Positions 26,441 through 36,100 of a DNA stretch of 64,000 nt are shown one piece after another. The stretch comes from Woeseiaceae bacterium (GTDB taxonomy: Bacteria > Pseudomonadota > Gammaproteobacteria > Steroidobacterales > Woeseiaceae). The notes under the pieces were generated by a model that made no database searches, was not told the DNA's origin, and worked only from the letters and a program-made list of their open reading frames with translations. The stretch's first letter is position 1. Every line of letters begins with the position of its first letter. Both the position numbers and the translations under genes were made by a program. The stretch lies in NCBI GenBank assembly GCA_021773115.1, contig JAJFKS010000027.1, positions 1 through 64,000 on the forward strand. Direction: 5' to 3'.

Positions 26441-27828
26441 ACTACTCGAGCATGAAGATACTGACGGTTGTCTCAACACTGGCAGTGCTTGCCGCGTGTC
26501 AGCAAAAAGCGCCGACTGAGCCGGAGGTGAGTCCCCACGAGCCGCAATCCTATGTGAAGCTGGCCCATCCCGAGTGGTCGAAGAACGCGTCAATTTACCA
26601 GCTCAATACGCGTCAATTCTCGGAAGAGGGTACGTTCCGTGCAGCGGCTAAACAGCTGCCGAGAATCAAGGCGCTGGGGACCGATATTATCTGGTTGATG
26701 CCCATCCATCCGATCGGCGAGAAGAACCGCAAGGGCACGCTCGGCAGTCCGTATTCCGTTAAGGACTACTTTGGCGTGAACCCCGAATATGGAACTCTGG
26801 AGGACCTGAAGGCGTTCGTGGATGATGCACATGCAATGGGTATGTACGTCATTCTGGACTGGGTTGCCAATCACACAGCCTGGGACAACCCGATGCATAT
26901 CGAACATCCCGAATGGTACGAGCGCGACTGGGATGGCGACTTTCGCCCTACGCCGTGGTGGGACTGGTCGGACATTATCGATCTCGACTACAGTAATCCG
27001 GATTTGCGCGAGTACATGACCGATGCGCTCAAGTATTGGGTTCGCGACGTTGGCATCGACGGCTATCGCTGTGATGTCGCCGGATTCGTACCGCTGGATT
27101 TCTGGAACAACGTGCGCAAAGAGCTGGACGCGATAAAGCCGGTCTTCATGCTGGCTGAATGGGAAACGCGCGATTTGCATGCGGAAGCATTCGACATGAC
27201 CTACGCATGGACCTGGCAGGAGGCCATTCACGGAGTTGTCAATGGACACAACGGACTAGACAAGCTGTTTGTCTACTATTCCTGGCGCGAGAGGGCCTAC
27301 CCGCCCGAAGCCTACCGTATGACTTATGTCAGTAACCACGATGCGAACGCCTGGCAACATACTCAGTTCGAAGCGTACGGTGACGGACTTGAGGCAGCGA
27401 TCGTGCTGTCAGTAGTCGGTGATGGCATGCCGCTGATTTACAACGGCCAGGAAGCAGGCAATCCGAAACGCTTGAAGTTTTTCGAGAAAGATCCAATCGA
27501 GTGGCGAGAGCATCCGATCGGCGACCTATACCAGAAACTGTTCGCATTGAAAAAAGCCAATACGACCCTTTGGAACGGTCAGTGGGGCGCGACGATGCTC
27601 CGTGTCTGGAACACGCAGCCCGAGAAAGTACTGAGTTTTGTTCGAGCAAACGAGAAGGACAAGGTATTCGCTGTCATCAATCTCTCTGATGAAACGCAAA
27701 GTTCAAGCTTTTCTGATGCACCGTTTGAAGGGGCTTATACCGAGTATTTCTCAGGCGACGAGGTAGAGATCACCGCGTCGACTGAGTTAACGCTTGACCC
27801 CTGGTCGTATCGCGTCTACGTGCAGTAG
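26437..27828 (+). CDS. GH13 alpha-amylase-family lipoprotein
   Basis: 463 residues with lipobox LAVLAAC (Cys near 21), so anchored in the cell envelope. The four GH13 regions are seen: ILDWVANHTAW near 138, GIDGYRCDVAG near 207 (nucleophile Asp), FMLAEWE near 236 (acid/base Glu) and VSNHDANAW near 298. It is short for the family and has a small C-terminal beta domain. Likely degrades imported maltodextrin in the periplasm. ATG 26437 overlaps the halogenase stop; ATG 26452 is a possible alternative. Confidence 0.9.
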   Translation: MNYSSMKILTVVSTLAVLAACQQKAPTEPEVSPHEPQSYVKLAHPEWSKNASIYQLNTRQFSEEGTFRAAAKQLPRIKALGTDIIWLMPIHPIGEKNRKGTLGSPYSVKDYFGVNPEYGTLEDLKAFVDDAHAMGMYVILDWVANHTAWDNPMHIEHPEWYERDWDGDFRPTPWWDWSDIIDLDYSNPDLREYMTDALKYWVRDVGIDGYRCDVAGFVPLDFWNNVRKELDAIKPVFMLAEWETRDLHAEAFDMTYAWTWQEAIHGVVNGHNGLDKLFVYYSWRERAYPPEAYRMTYVSNHDANAWQHTQFEAYGDGLEAAIVLSVVGDGMPLIYNGQEAGNPKRLKFFEKDPIEWREHPIGDLYQKLFALKKANTTLWNGQWGATMLRVWNTQPEKVLSFVRANEKDKVFAVINLSDETQSSSFSDAPFEGAYTEYFSGDEVEITASTELTLDPWSYRVYVQ

Positions 27829-27908
27829 AGACCATTTATATGTGATCCCCTTTTTTTCCTGTTGCGTTCGGGTTTCGTTCCGTTCAAATTGACCTGCTTA
27901 GCGCACCT

Positions 27909-27953
27909 TGTTTCATCTCGCCCAGACAGGGCATTGTCCACGGAGATGAAACA
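27909..27953 (+). promoter_or_regulatory. Hairpin that would mask a ribosome-binding site
   Basis: TGTTTCATCTC (27909-27919) and GAGATGAAACA (27943-27953) are perfect 11-base inverted repeats with a 23-nt loop. The 3' arm contains the GGAGA ribosome-binding site and the first base of the ATG of the small lipoprotein gene. In mRNA the stem would block translation initiation. Confidence 0.65.
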
Positions 27954-28207
27954 TGACGAACGTGACTACAAAGACAACGCAATATGCCGTCTGCCTTGTT
28001 GTGACAGCGCTCGTGCAAACCGCCTGCAGCCCCCTTACCGATGTGCAACGCGAGGACAGGGAATACCGGCGTGCCGGTTTTGAGTTACAATTCAGGGACT
28101 ACCGGAGACGCTGCAATGCGACGGGGAAAAAGGTGTTTATCATCGCGAATCAGTCGGTCGGTCGGGACGGCATCCCGAACATTGGCGATCGCTACTACTG
28201 CGGTTAG
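27953..28207 (+). CDS. Small putative lipoprotein, unknown function
   Basis: 84 residues. A hydrophobic N-terminal segment ends with ALVQTAC (lipobox, Cys near 25), followed by a basic mature part of about 60 residues with two further cysteines. GGAGATGAAAC provides a good ribosome-binding site 5-9 bases upstream, but it lies inside an 11-bp stem. I do not recognise a family. It sits between the amylase and the membrane regulator gene, 65 bases before the latter. Confidence 0.6.
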   Translation: MTNVTTKTTQYAVCLVVTALVQTACSPLTDVQREDREYRRAGFELQFRDYRRRCNATGKKVFIIANQSVGRDGIPNIGDRYYCG

Positions 28208-28272
28208 TTTCTCCGAATCAGAGAAGACTACAAGAAACAGAAGCTCCGTCCGGAGATCGTGTCAGATCAAGA

Positions 28273-30141
28273 ATGCGGCCCGACCAATCTGATTTTTGTG
28301 TGGGCGACTGGGTCGTCCGACCACAGCGTTGCCGCATCGAGCGCGGCAGCAAGGCGGTTCGCGTTAAGCCCAAGTCGATGGCAGTGCTTGAGTGTCTCGC
28401 CCGTGCCGATGGCGCAGTTATAACGCGCGATGCGCTGTTCGCCGCCGTCTGGCCGGGCGCCGCTGTTACGGACGACGTACTTACCCACAGCGTGGTCGAA
28501 CTTCGAAAGGCCTTTGACGAGTCCGCACGTGACGCCCGGGTTATCGAAACCATACCGAAAAAGGGCTTTCGGCTCGTGCCTCCTGTGCGGCCACTGGATA
28601 ACGAATCAAGTCGAGGCAAGCGGCTACTGTCGACGTGGAGCCTGGCTGGAATCGGCGCGTCGATTATTTTAGGGATCTTCGCCTGGCAATGGTTGGCCAC
28701 CACCGAGACGATCGAACCATTGACTGGCGCCCAGACGATCGCAGTGCTGCCGTTCGTGGACATGAGCCCGGATGGGGATCAGGCCTACTTCGCTGATGGA
28801 TTGTCTGAAGAATTGATCAATCGCCTCACACAGCTGCGCGGATTGCAGGTAACGGGCCGAACGTCGTCGTTCTATTTCAAGGGAAGGAACGGGGACTTGC
28901 GAGAAATAGGTGAGCGCCTCGACGTCAATCATGTGCTTGAAGGCAGTGTTCGAAAATCTGGCACGCAGTTGCGGATTACGGCGCAATTGATCGATGTCAG
29001 CAATGGATTTCATTTGTGGTCGCGGATATTCGATCGACCCTTCGAGGACGTCTTTCTGATTCAGGAGGAGATCGCGGAGTCTGTCGCCCAGGCATTGAGC
29101 ATCAAGTTGCAGGTTGGTGAGCTGGGAACGATAGTCGGTGGCACTGACAATATCGACGCTTTCGATCAGGTTCTGTTGGGTATAGCGCTGTATCGGGAGT
29201 TTGATGCCGATGCGATGTTGCAGGCGGCAGAGCACTTCGAGCGAGCGATCACATTGGACCCTGAATTCGCATTGGCATGGGCGTATCTGGCCGACGTTTA
29301 CCGCAACACAAGGCTCGTCCTGTCCAACGAAGATTACGCAGTCAATCGAGAGCAATCTGAACTTGCGCTGGATCGCGCGTTGCAGCTGGCGCCGACGTCG
29401 CCCTACATTCTCAGAACAGCTGCAAGACGATATATCGACGAAGGACGCTGGTCGAAAACCGAGTCGACGCTCGCTCTCGCTGAAAGTAGCGAAAACCAGG
29501 CAGCTTCGACAAATTCGAGCATTCGCATAGAGTTCTACACCAAGATGGGCCGCGTAAATGACGCGATAGCACTGACAGAGCGAGTCCGTCGAATCAATCC
29601 GCTGGATCCGTCCGTTACTATGTATCTTGGACACTTGTATTCATCGCAAGGACTGCACGAAAAGGCACTGGCAGAACTTGATCGCGGTTACGGACTCCAT
29701 GGGTCCCTGCCTTTGATCAGTGTCGAGGGTTTATTGACCGCCCTCGCCAGCGATGATGAAGATGAAATTACCCGTTGGCTCGCTCGAGCAATCGAGCACG
29801 AGCAACCGGGAGCGCAAAACGTGCATCGAGAGATGGCGCAACGACTTGGAGATCGCGAGATTGCGTTGAGCTGGTTGCGGAACGCATTTGAAAACTCGTC
29901 GGTACCGGATTACTACACCGTGGTTTGGGCGAGTTATTACCACGACATTGAGCTTGCGCTCGCCGCTCTGCAACGATCCCCCGACCCCTGGGCTTTCTGG
30001 CTGGGAGTCACCGCAGATATTCGCGAGAGACCGGAGTTCAAGTCGCTGGTGCGAGAATTGGGGCTTGAGGCCTACTGGCGCGAATTTGGCTGGGCCGATT
30101 ATTGTCGGCCACTCGGTGCGGACGATTTCGAGTGTGGCTAG
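28273..30141 (+). CDS. Membrane-anchored winged-helix regulator with TPR sensor domain (CadC-like)
   Basis: 622 residues. Residues 8-100 form an OmpR/PhoB-type winged helix (FCVGDWVVRPQRCRIERG, then VLTHSVVELRKAFDE and IETIPKKGFRLV). A single membrane helix follows near residues 119-138 (LAGIGASIILGIFAWQWLA). A periplasmic domain with AVLPFVDMSPDGDQAYFADGLSEELINRL near 157, typical of the adenylate-cyclase/TPR regulators, comes next, then TPR-like repeats to the end. No phosphorylation domain is present. It is expected to sense periplasmic conditions and bind DNA directly. It converges with the giant glycosidase gene (4-base overlap); control of the glucan genes is plausible but unproven. Confidence 0.83.
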   Translation: MRPDQSDFCVGDWVVRPQRCRIERGSKAVRVKPKSMAVLECLARADGAVITRDALFAAVWPGAAVTDDVLTHSVVELRKAFDESARDARVIETIPKKGFRLVPPVRPLDNESSRGKRLLSTWSLAGIGASIILGIFAWQWLATTETIEPLTGAQTIAVLPFVDMSPDGDQAYFADGLSEELINRLTQLRGLQVTGRTSSFYFKGRNGDLREIGERLDVNHVLEGSVRKSGTQLRITAQLIDVSNGFHLWSRIFDRPFEDVFLIQEEIAESVAQALSIKLQVGELGTIVGGTDNIDAFDQVLLGIALYREFDADAMLQAAEHFERAITLDPEFALAWAYLADVYRNTRLVLSNEDYAVNREQSELALDRALQLAPTSPYILRTAARRYIDEGRWSKTESTLALAESSENQAASTNSSIRIEFYTKMGRVNDAIALTERVRRINPLDPSVTMYLGHLYSSQGLHEKALAELDRGYGLHGSLPLISVEGLLTALASDDEDEITRWLARAIEHEQPGAQNVHREMAQRLGDREIALSWLRNAFENSSVPDYYTVVWASYYHDIELALAALQRSPDPWAFWLGVTADIRERPEFKSLVRELGLEAYWREFGWADYCRPLGADDFECG

Positions 30142-33100
30142 TTGGGCGCAGACTCACTTGGCGGTTGCGCCGTCAGAATGACCCCTGATTTCGCCGGGAT
30201 CGAAACGTTAATGCTGCCATCCTCTATCGGATAGACTCGAACCGCGAGTAGATCGATTACAGTTTGAGTACCCTCAATCCCTGCTATCAGGACCTCGACT
30301 TCCTGATTTCGTTCGCTGTTATTCAAAATTACTGTAATAGCCTGCGTGCTGTCCTTACGAACGAAACCATACAGCTCCCTGTTATCGTCGATAAGGACAG
30401 GCTCAAAGCGGCCGGTTCTCAAAGCACTGTTGTCGTTTCTTATTTTAATCAGCGATTGATAGTGCGTTTGCAGATCTTCGTTGATCGAAACTTCGTCAGG
30501 TGGCCGCGACTCTCCGTTGGGCAGAAAAACCTCGTCGTCATAAACAATGTCGGGCCACAGCATCGGTTTACGGCAGTCGGGGTCGTTCGCTCCCCACATT
30601 CCCACTTCGTCTCCGTAGTAAATCATCGGCGCGCCGACATAAGTCATCTGAAAAATGGCGAATAGCTTTTGTAGTGCAATGTCATCAGCCTTTGGCTTGC
30701 TGACGTCGTACCCAGGCGTATTGGACGCTTGCGATAATCCGAAATAATTACCCCAATCCCGGAAATTTCCAATGTTTCGATTGACGATGTGAGAGCCAAT
30801 TCGATTGGAGTCATGGCTGCCAAACAGGTTTTGTGTCACGTAAGCAACACCCTTCGGATAGGTATCGCGAAGCTCTCCAAGTTTCTGATCGAATTCGCTT
30901 GCTTCAATTTTGTTTTCGTCTGTATGAAAAAAGAACTCCGCTGCGGCAAACGCGAAGTTGTAGTTCATCTCGCCGTCGAATTCATCACCTTGAAAATACG
31001 GCTTTACCTCATCGGGTGGTGCCACGATCTCGGCAGTTAAATACGCCTCGGGATTGATCGATTTGACTTCCTTGCGCCAGGCCTTCCAAAAATTATGGTG
31101 GACGTTGTAAGCGACATCCAGACGCCAGCCATCGATTCCGTTTGCAACGCCTTCGCCATTTGGATTCATCCATCGTCGCGTTGCATTGAAGACGTAGTCG
31201 CGCGGACCCGATACCAGACCCATTTCGTCCTCTTTGAATTCAGGCAGTGACTTAACCCCGAACCAGCCTTCGTAATCGAAAGTCGTGCCGCTCGATGGGT
31301 CATCAAAGGATTTAACTGTAAACCAATCCTTGTACGGGGATCTCTGCTGGTTTTCTTTCAGATCCTTAAACGCGAAGCTGTTGATTCCCATGTGATTGAA
31401 CACGCCATCGAAGATGATCCTGATTTCACGCCGATGAGCTTCCTTGATGAGTTTAAGGGCGAGTTTGTCGGCCTCTGTCCAGACCCAGCTCTCAGGATCG
31501 AGAGGGTTTTCCTTCGCCATCATTTCGCGATCGGCCTGCGGGTTGGGGCCGAAATTCGGATCAATGTGGTGGTAACTCGCGGCGTCGTACTTGTGCAAAG
31601 AGGGAGAATCGAACACCGGGTTTAAATAAATCGCGTTTATGCCTAACTCTTTCAGGTAGTCAAGCTTGTCGATAATACCCTGCAGGTCGCCGCCGTAGCG
31701 GCGACGCAGGAAATGTTTCCAGAGTTCGGGTTCGCCATTCGCCTGTTCGTAGTCCTGAAGCTCGTACCAGTCACTTCCCCAGGGGTGTACTCGCCATTCC
31801 TTCGGCGGCTCGACCGGGTCCGAACCAATGAGGTCACTGACTTGTGGGTCGTTGGAAGGGTCACCATTGCGGAATCGCTCTGGAAATATCTGATACCAGA
31901 TCGCAGATTTCGCCCACTGCGGAACAAATTCCTGGTCCGTTGCGAGCAGCCAGTTGAGTTGGTCGCCGAGTCGAGCGCGCCAGGCAGCTTCTGTGTGTGC
32001 CGCGCCGGCGTATTCGCGCATCTGAAAGTCGTCGCCCTCCGTCAGGCCCTGGTCGAGCAACCATTGACGCACGGGCATATGATCAACTTCGTAGGTCGAA
32101 TCGAGTGTTTCCGTGCCGTAGTCGAAAAAGAATCGCCCGCCCGCGCGGACCGACTCCCCAGCGGCAATGTCCTTGACGATGAATGGCGTCGAGTCGCCTG
32201 CGTCGGGTTGCGAACTGAAATTACTTTCTGACGATGCGAAGTGCGTCGATACGCAGCCGCAGGCGCCGAAAATATCAGGGTGATTCTTGACAAGATAAAA
32301 GGATAGCAGCCCGCCCATTGAAGAGCCCATCGCAAAAGTATTCTCAGGACCTGTCTGTGTGCGGAACTCGGCATTGACGCGCGGCATCAGTTCATCGATC
32401 AGAAATCTCGCGTATTGCGGTGCGTCATGCCACGGCGAGTACTCTTGTGCACGCCGCGATGAACTCCATGAACCCACGACGATAGCGGGTTCGAACAGCC
32501 CATCGTTTACGCCGCGCATCATTGCTTCATCGACACCCCAGTCAACTCCAGTGCTCGCGATGCGCGGGTCAAAAAGATTCTGTCCATCGTGCATGTAAAT
32601 GACACGGTAGCGGCGCTCTGGATCATCGTTGTAACCGGGCGGCAGCCAGATTTCAACGTGGCGGTCATCGCTTAGAAATTGAGATTCGACATCGGGCCAG
32701 TAGACCAGTGATCCGTTAACGCCGGAATTCTGCCAGTCGCTCATGTAGGTGGAAACATCGAGCGAAGGTCCGAACAGGCCTTTCCCGACCTTGTAGACAA
32801 CAGAATCCAATGGCTCCAGTCGCACTCGGAAACTGGACTTGTCGCCATCGACGACGAGCTCACTGTGGTTTTGCTCGTAAAGTTTTTCGTGTAGCGCGTA
32901 GCGTCCGTTATCAAGCTGCCATGCTGCGATAATATCTGCCGGTACGTGCAGTGATAGATCGTATGACTTGGTGTCGCTGAAATTGCTGACAACGATTAGC
33001 CTTTCATCCTTGTTCCAGCGCACAAACGAGAACAGTTGCCCGTCGTATTCGCTGCTATTGGCTCGATTGACGGAGTGGATTTCGGTGTAGTTTCCTAATA

Positions 33101-36100
33101 CCGCAGGACTTTCAGCGCTGAACGTCATCAGTCTCGTGGAAAAGTCTCGCAGCTTTTTTTCGCCTGGCGACAGCTGTCCGCCATCGAATTTGCCACCATT
33201 CATCCATCGTTGGTGACCCGGTACACCCCAGTAGTCGAAAATACTCGTGCGCGTCGCTGCGCCGAAACCCGGGTCGCCATTGCCGGGTTCACCGACGTCC
33301 TGCCCAAAGTAGAGCATCGTCGGAGAGCGGCCGATGAGCGCCGATACGACCATCGCCGGTTTCGCCCTGTTCGCATCGGCCGCAAAGTCCGAACTCGCGA
33401 TACGCTGTTCGTCATGATTTTCAAGGAAATGCAGCATGTGCTCTTCGATGTCGAGAACCTCGGCGTGCACGGGCGCGATTGCATCGGTGTCATTATTGCC
33501 CTCGATAATCGAGCGCAACGTGTCGTACAGGCCAACTTTGTCGTACAGGTAGTCCATGCGCCCGAGGTGAATATAATCCCGGTAAAGCGCCGGGTTATAG
33601 ACCTCCGCCAGCAGGAAGGCATCAGGGTTAGCGGTCTTAATCGACGAATTCATATAGCTCCAGAATTCGACCGGCACCATTTCCGCCATGTCGTAGCGAA
33701 ACCCGTCAACGCCTTTGTCGGTCCAGTACAGGGCGATGTCCCGGAATTTGTCCCAGCTGTCTGGCACATCCTTGTCCGCCCAGAACGCGGCATGTTGCTC
33801 CGTTGTCCAGGTGCTCGCATCGGCCGGCAGGCGATCAAACGCATAGCTGCCGTCCGGCCGAACGCCGTAATTGACCTTTACCGTTTCGAACCAGTCATCG
33901 AACGCAGGTTGCGGTGCTCGCGCGCCGTTGCCAGTCCATTTTGCAGGCGATTCACCGAACTGGCCGTCCGCCAGTAAATGCGCTTCGCCGCCGAGCGGTG
34001 CATAGGGTTCTGGCGATTGCGGAACCTTGAAGTCCTCGCCAACGACGTAATAAAAATTGTTGTCGCGCGACCATTCGACACTGGTGTCGTCGTCTTCGCC
34101 AAAATTTTTGACTCCGTCCGGGCGAGCAGTCGATTCGTATTGCCTGGCGACGTGATTGGGCACGATGTCGATAATGACCTTCATATCATTGCGATGAGTA
34201 CGATCGATCAAGGCCTCGAATTCGGCAAGCCGCTTCGACGGATCGTCGGCAAGATCGGGATTAACCGAGTAATAGTCCTTTACCGCGTACGGGGATCCGG
34301 CCCGTCCTTTGACGATGTCAGGGTCGTCGTCGCTGATACCATAAGCCTTGTAGTCACGAATGACGGCGTGATGCGGCACACCCGTATACCAGATGTGCGA
34401 GACCCCGAGCTCAGCAATCCCCTGCAAGGCCGTGTCGGTGAAGTCACTAAACTTGCCGACACCGTTTTCCTCAATTGTCCCCCACGATTTGTTGGTCGTA
34501 TTCTGGTTGCCGAACAGACGCGTGAATACCTGGTATACGACGGGCTTGCCGGCGCGGCTCGCTTTTGGTGCCGGGTTAACCTTCACCGTGACTCGTGGCT
34601 GGTGCCAGCTAAAGCGAATCGTCAATGTTCGAGCATTTCGATCGACCGCGGCGCCAGCGCCACTTGTGGGCAGTTTTTTCGCAATCAGCAATTCCCAGCC
34701 ATTGATCGTGATTGCTCGGGTTGCTGCATCCCAATTGTGAACAATCAGCGTTACCTGACGTTTCTCCGGCATGCCGTCGTAGCCGTCACCCGCGCGCTGC
34801 AAGCGCACATCAAGCGTATCGCCGGCGTGCTTAGCGTTGAAACGCAGCAATTCATATTGTCCATCGTCGAGACTATTGCGGCTGTGCCCGTCGTCTTCAT
34901 ACATTGTGTAACTGGCAGTCGGCGCCGATTCGTCAGCGTAATAATGAACGCTCAGGTTTTCGCTTGAATATTGCTCCGTACTGGCGACTACGTCGGTCAT
35001 TGGTATGAAGGAGCCGGCCCGAACGAGTACGGGAATGGTCGCTTTCGTTACCGGAAATTTCGCCACAACCCCGCCGTCATACGCGGAGGCGTCCCAGAAA
35101 CTGAACCACTTGCCGGCAGGCAGGTTTACATCAACGCTTTTCACTCCAGGATCGGTCACCGGCGCCACAAGAAAAGCGTCGCCCCACAGGTAGGAGCCTA
35201 TTTCATCAATCAACGCCGGGGTATTCTCGTCTTCAAAAAACATGGGCCGCATCAGCGGCATTCCGGTCGTCGTGTTCTCCCACGCCAGTGTGTAGATATA
35301 CGGAAGCAGGCGGTAGCGAAGGCGAATCGCATCCCTCGCGAGCGCTTTCGTTTTGCGGTCGTGGAAGACCGGCTCGGGCGCGATGTGTTCTTGCGCGTGC
35401 GGTCGATAGACTGGCTGGAAAACGCCGTACTGCAACCACCGTGTGTAAAGCTCGCTGTCGAATGCCTCGCCTCCGGCGAAACCGCCGAGATCCGAATGTG
35501 TGTAGGCCAGACCGAACAGGCTCATTTGCAGACTGAGTTCGACCTGTGGCTTGAACCCGCCCCAGGAACGGTCCACGTCACCAGTCCAGGGCACCAGGCC
35601 GTAACGTTGCGTGCCGATGAAACCCGAACGCATCATGACAACCGGGCGGACATCCGGATACGTCGCAATCTGCTTCTCGTAGACCATTTGCGCCCAGCGA
35701 TGTCCGTACGCATTGTGAATTTCGTCGGCGGTCGCCTCGATACCGGCGTCGCTCAGGAAGTGCAGCGAGTCGCCCGGATGTACCTCGGGCTCGCCGAGGT
35801 CGCCCCAGGTTGCAATGGTTCCCTGGTCGAATAACATTTTGTATGGCTGCCAGAACCAGTCGCGTGCTTTGCTGTTAAAGACATCGATCAGGCCAGTGTT
35901 GCCGAAATAGAAATTGAAGGTTTTAGGTCCGCCAGTCGCATTGCGGGCGAGCGCGCCGTTCTCGACAGCATCGCCCCAAAGTTTGGACGTGCTGAGAATG
36001 AAGGGCTCGGTGATGGCGATGGTTTTGATGCCGTCTTTCCTGAAGTCGCTTATCATTTTTTCAGGTGTCGGGAATGCCTCACGATCCCAGTCGAGATTGC

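Noticed and set aside
33978..35834. Long plus-strand open frames (329 and 287 codons) opposite the giant glycosidase
   Set aside because: They are antisense to well-conserved GH31 and GH13 coding sequence, show no family motifs or ribosome-binding sites, and result from codon bias of the real gene.
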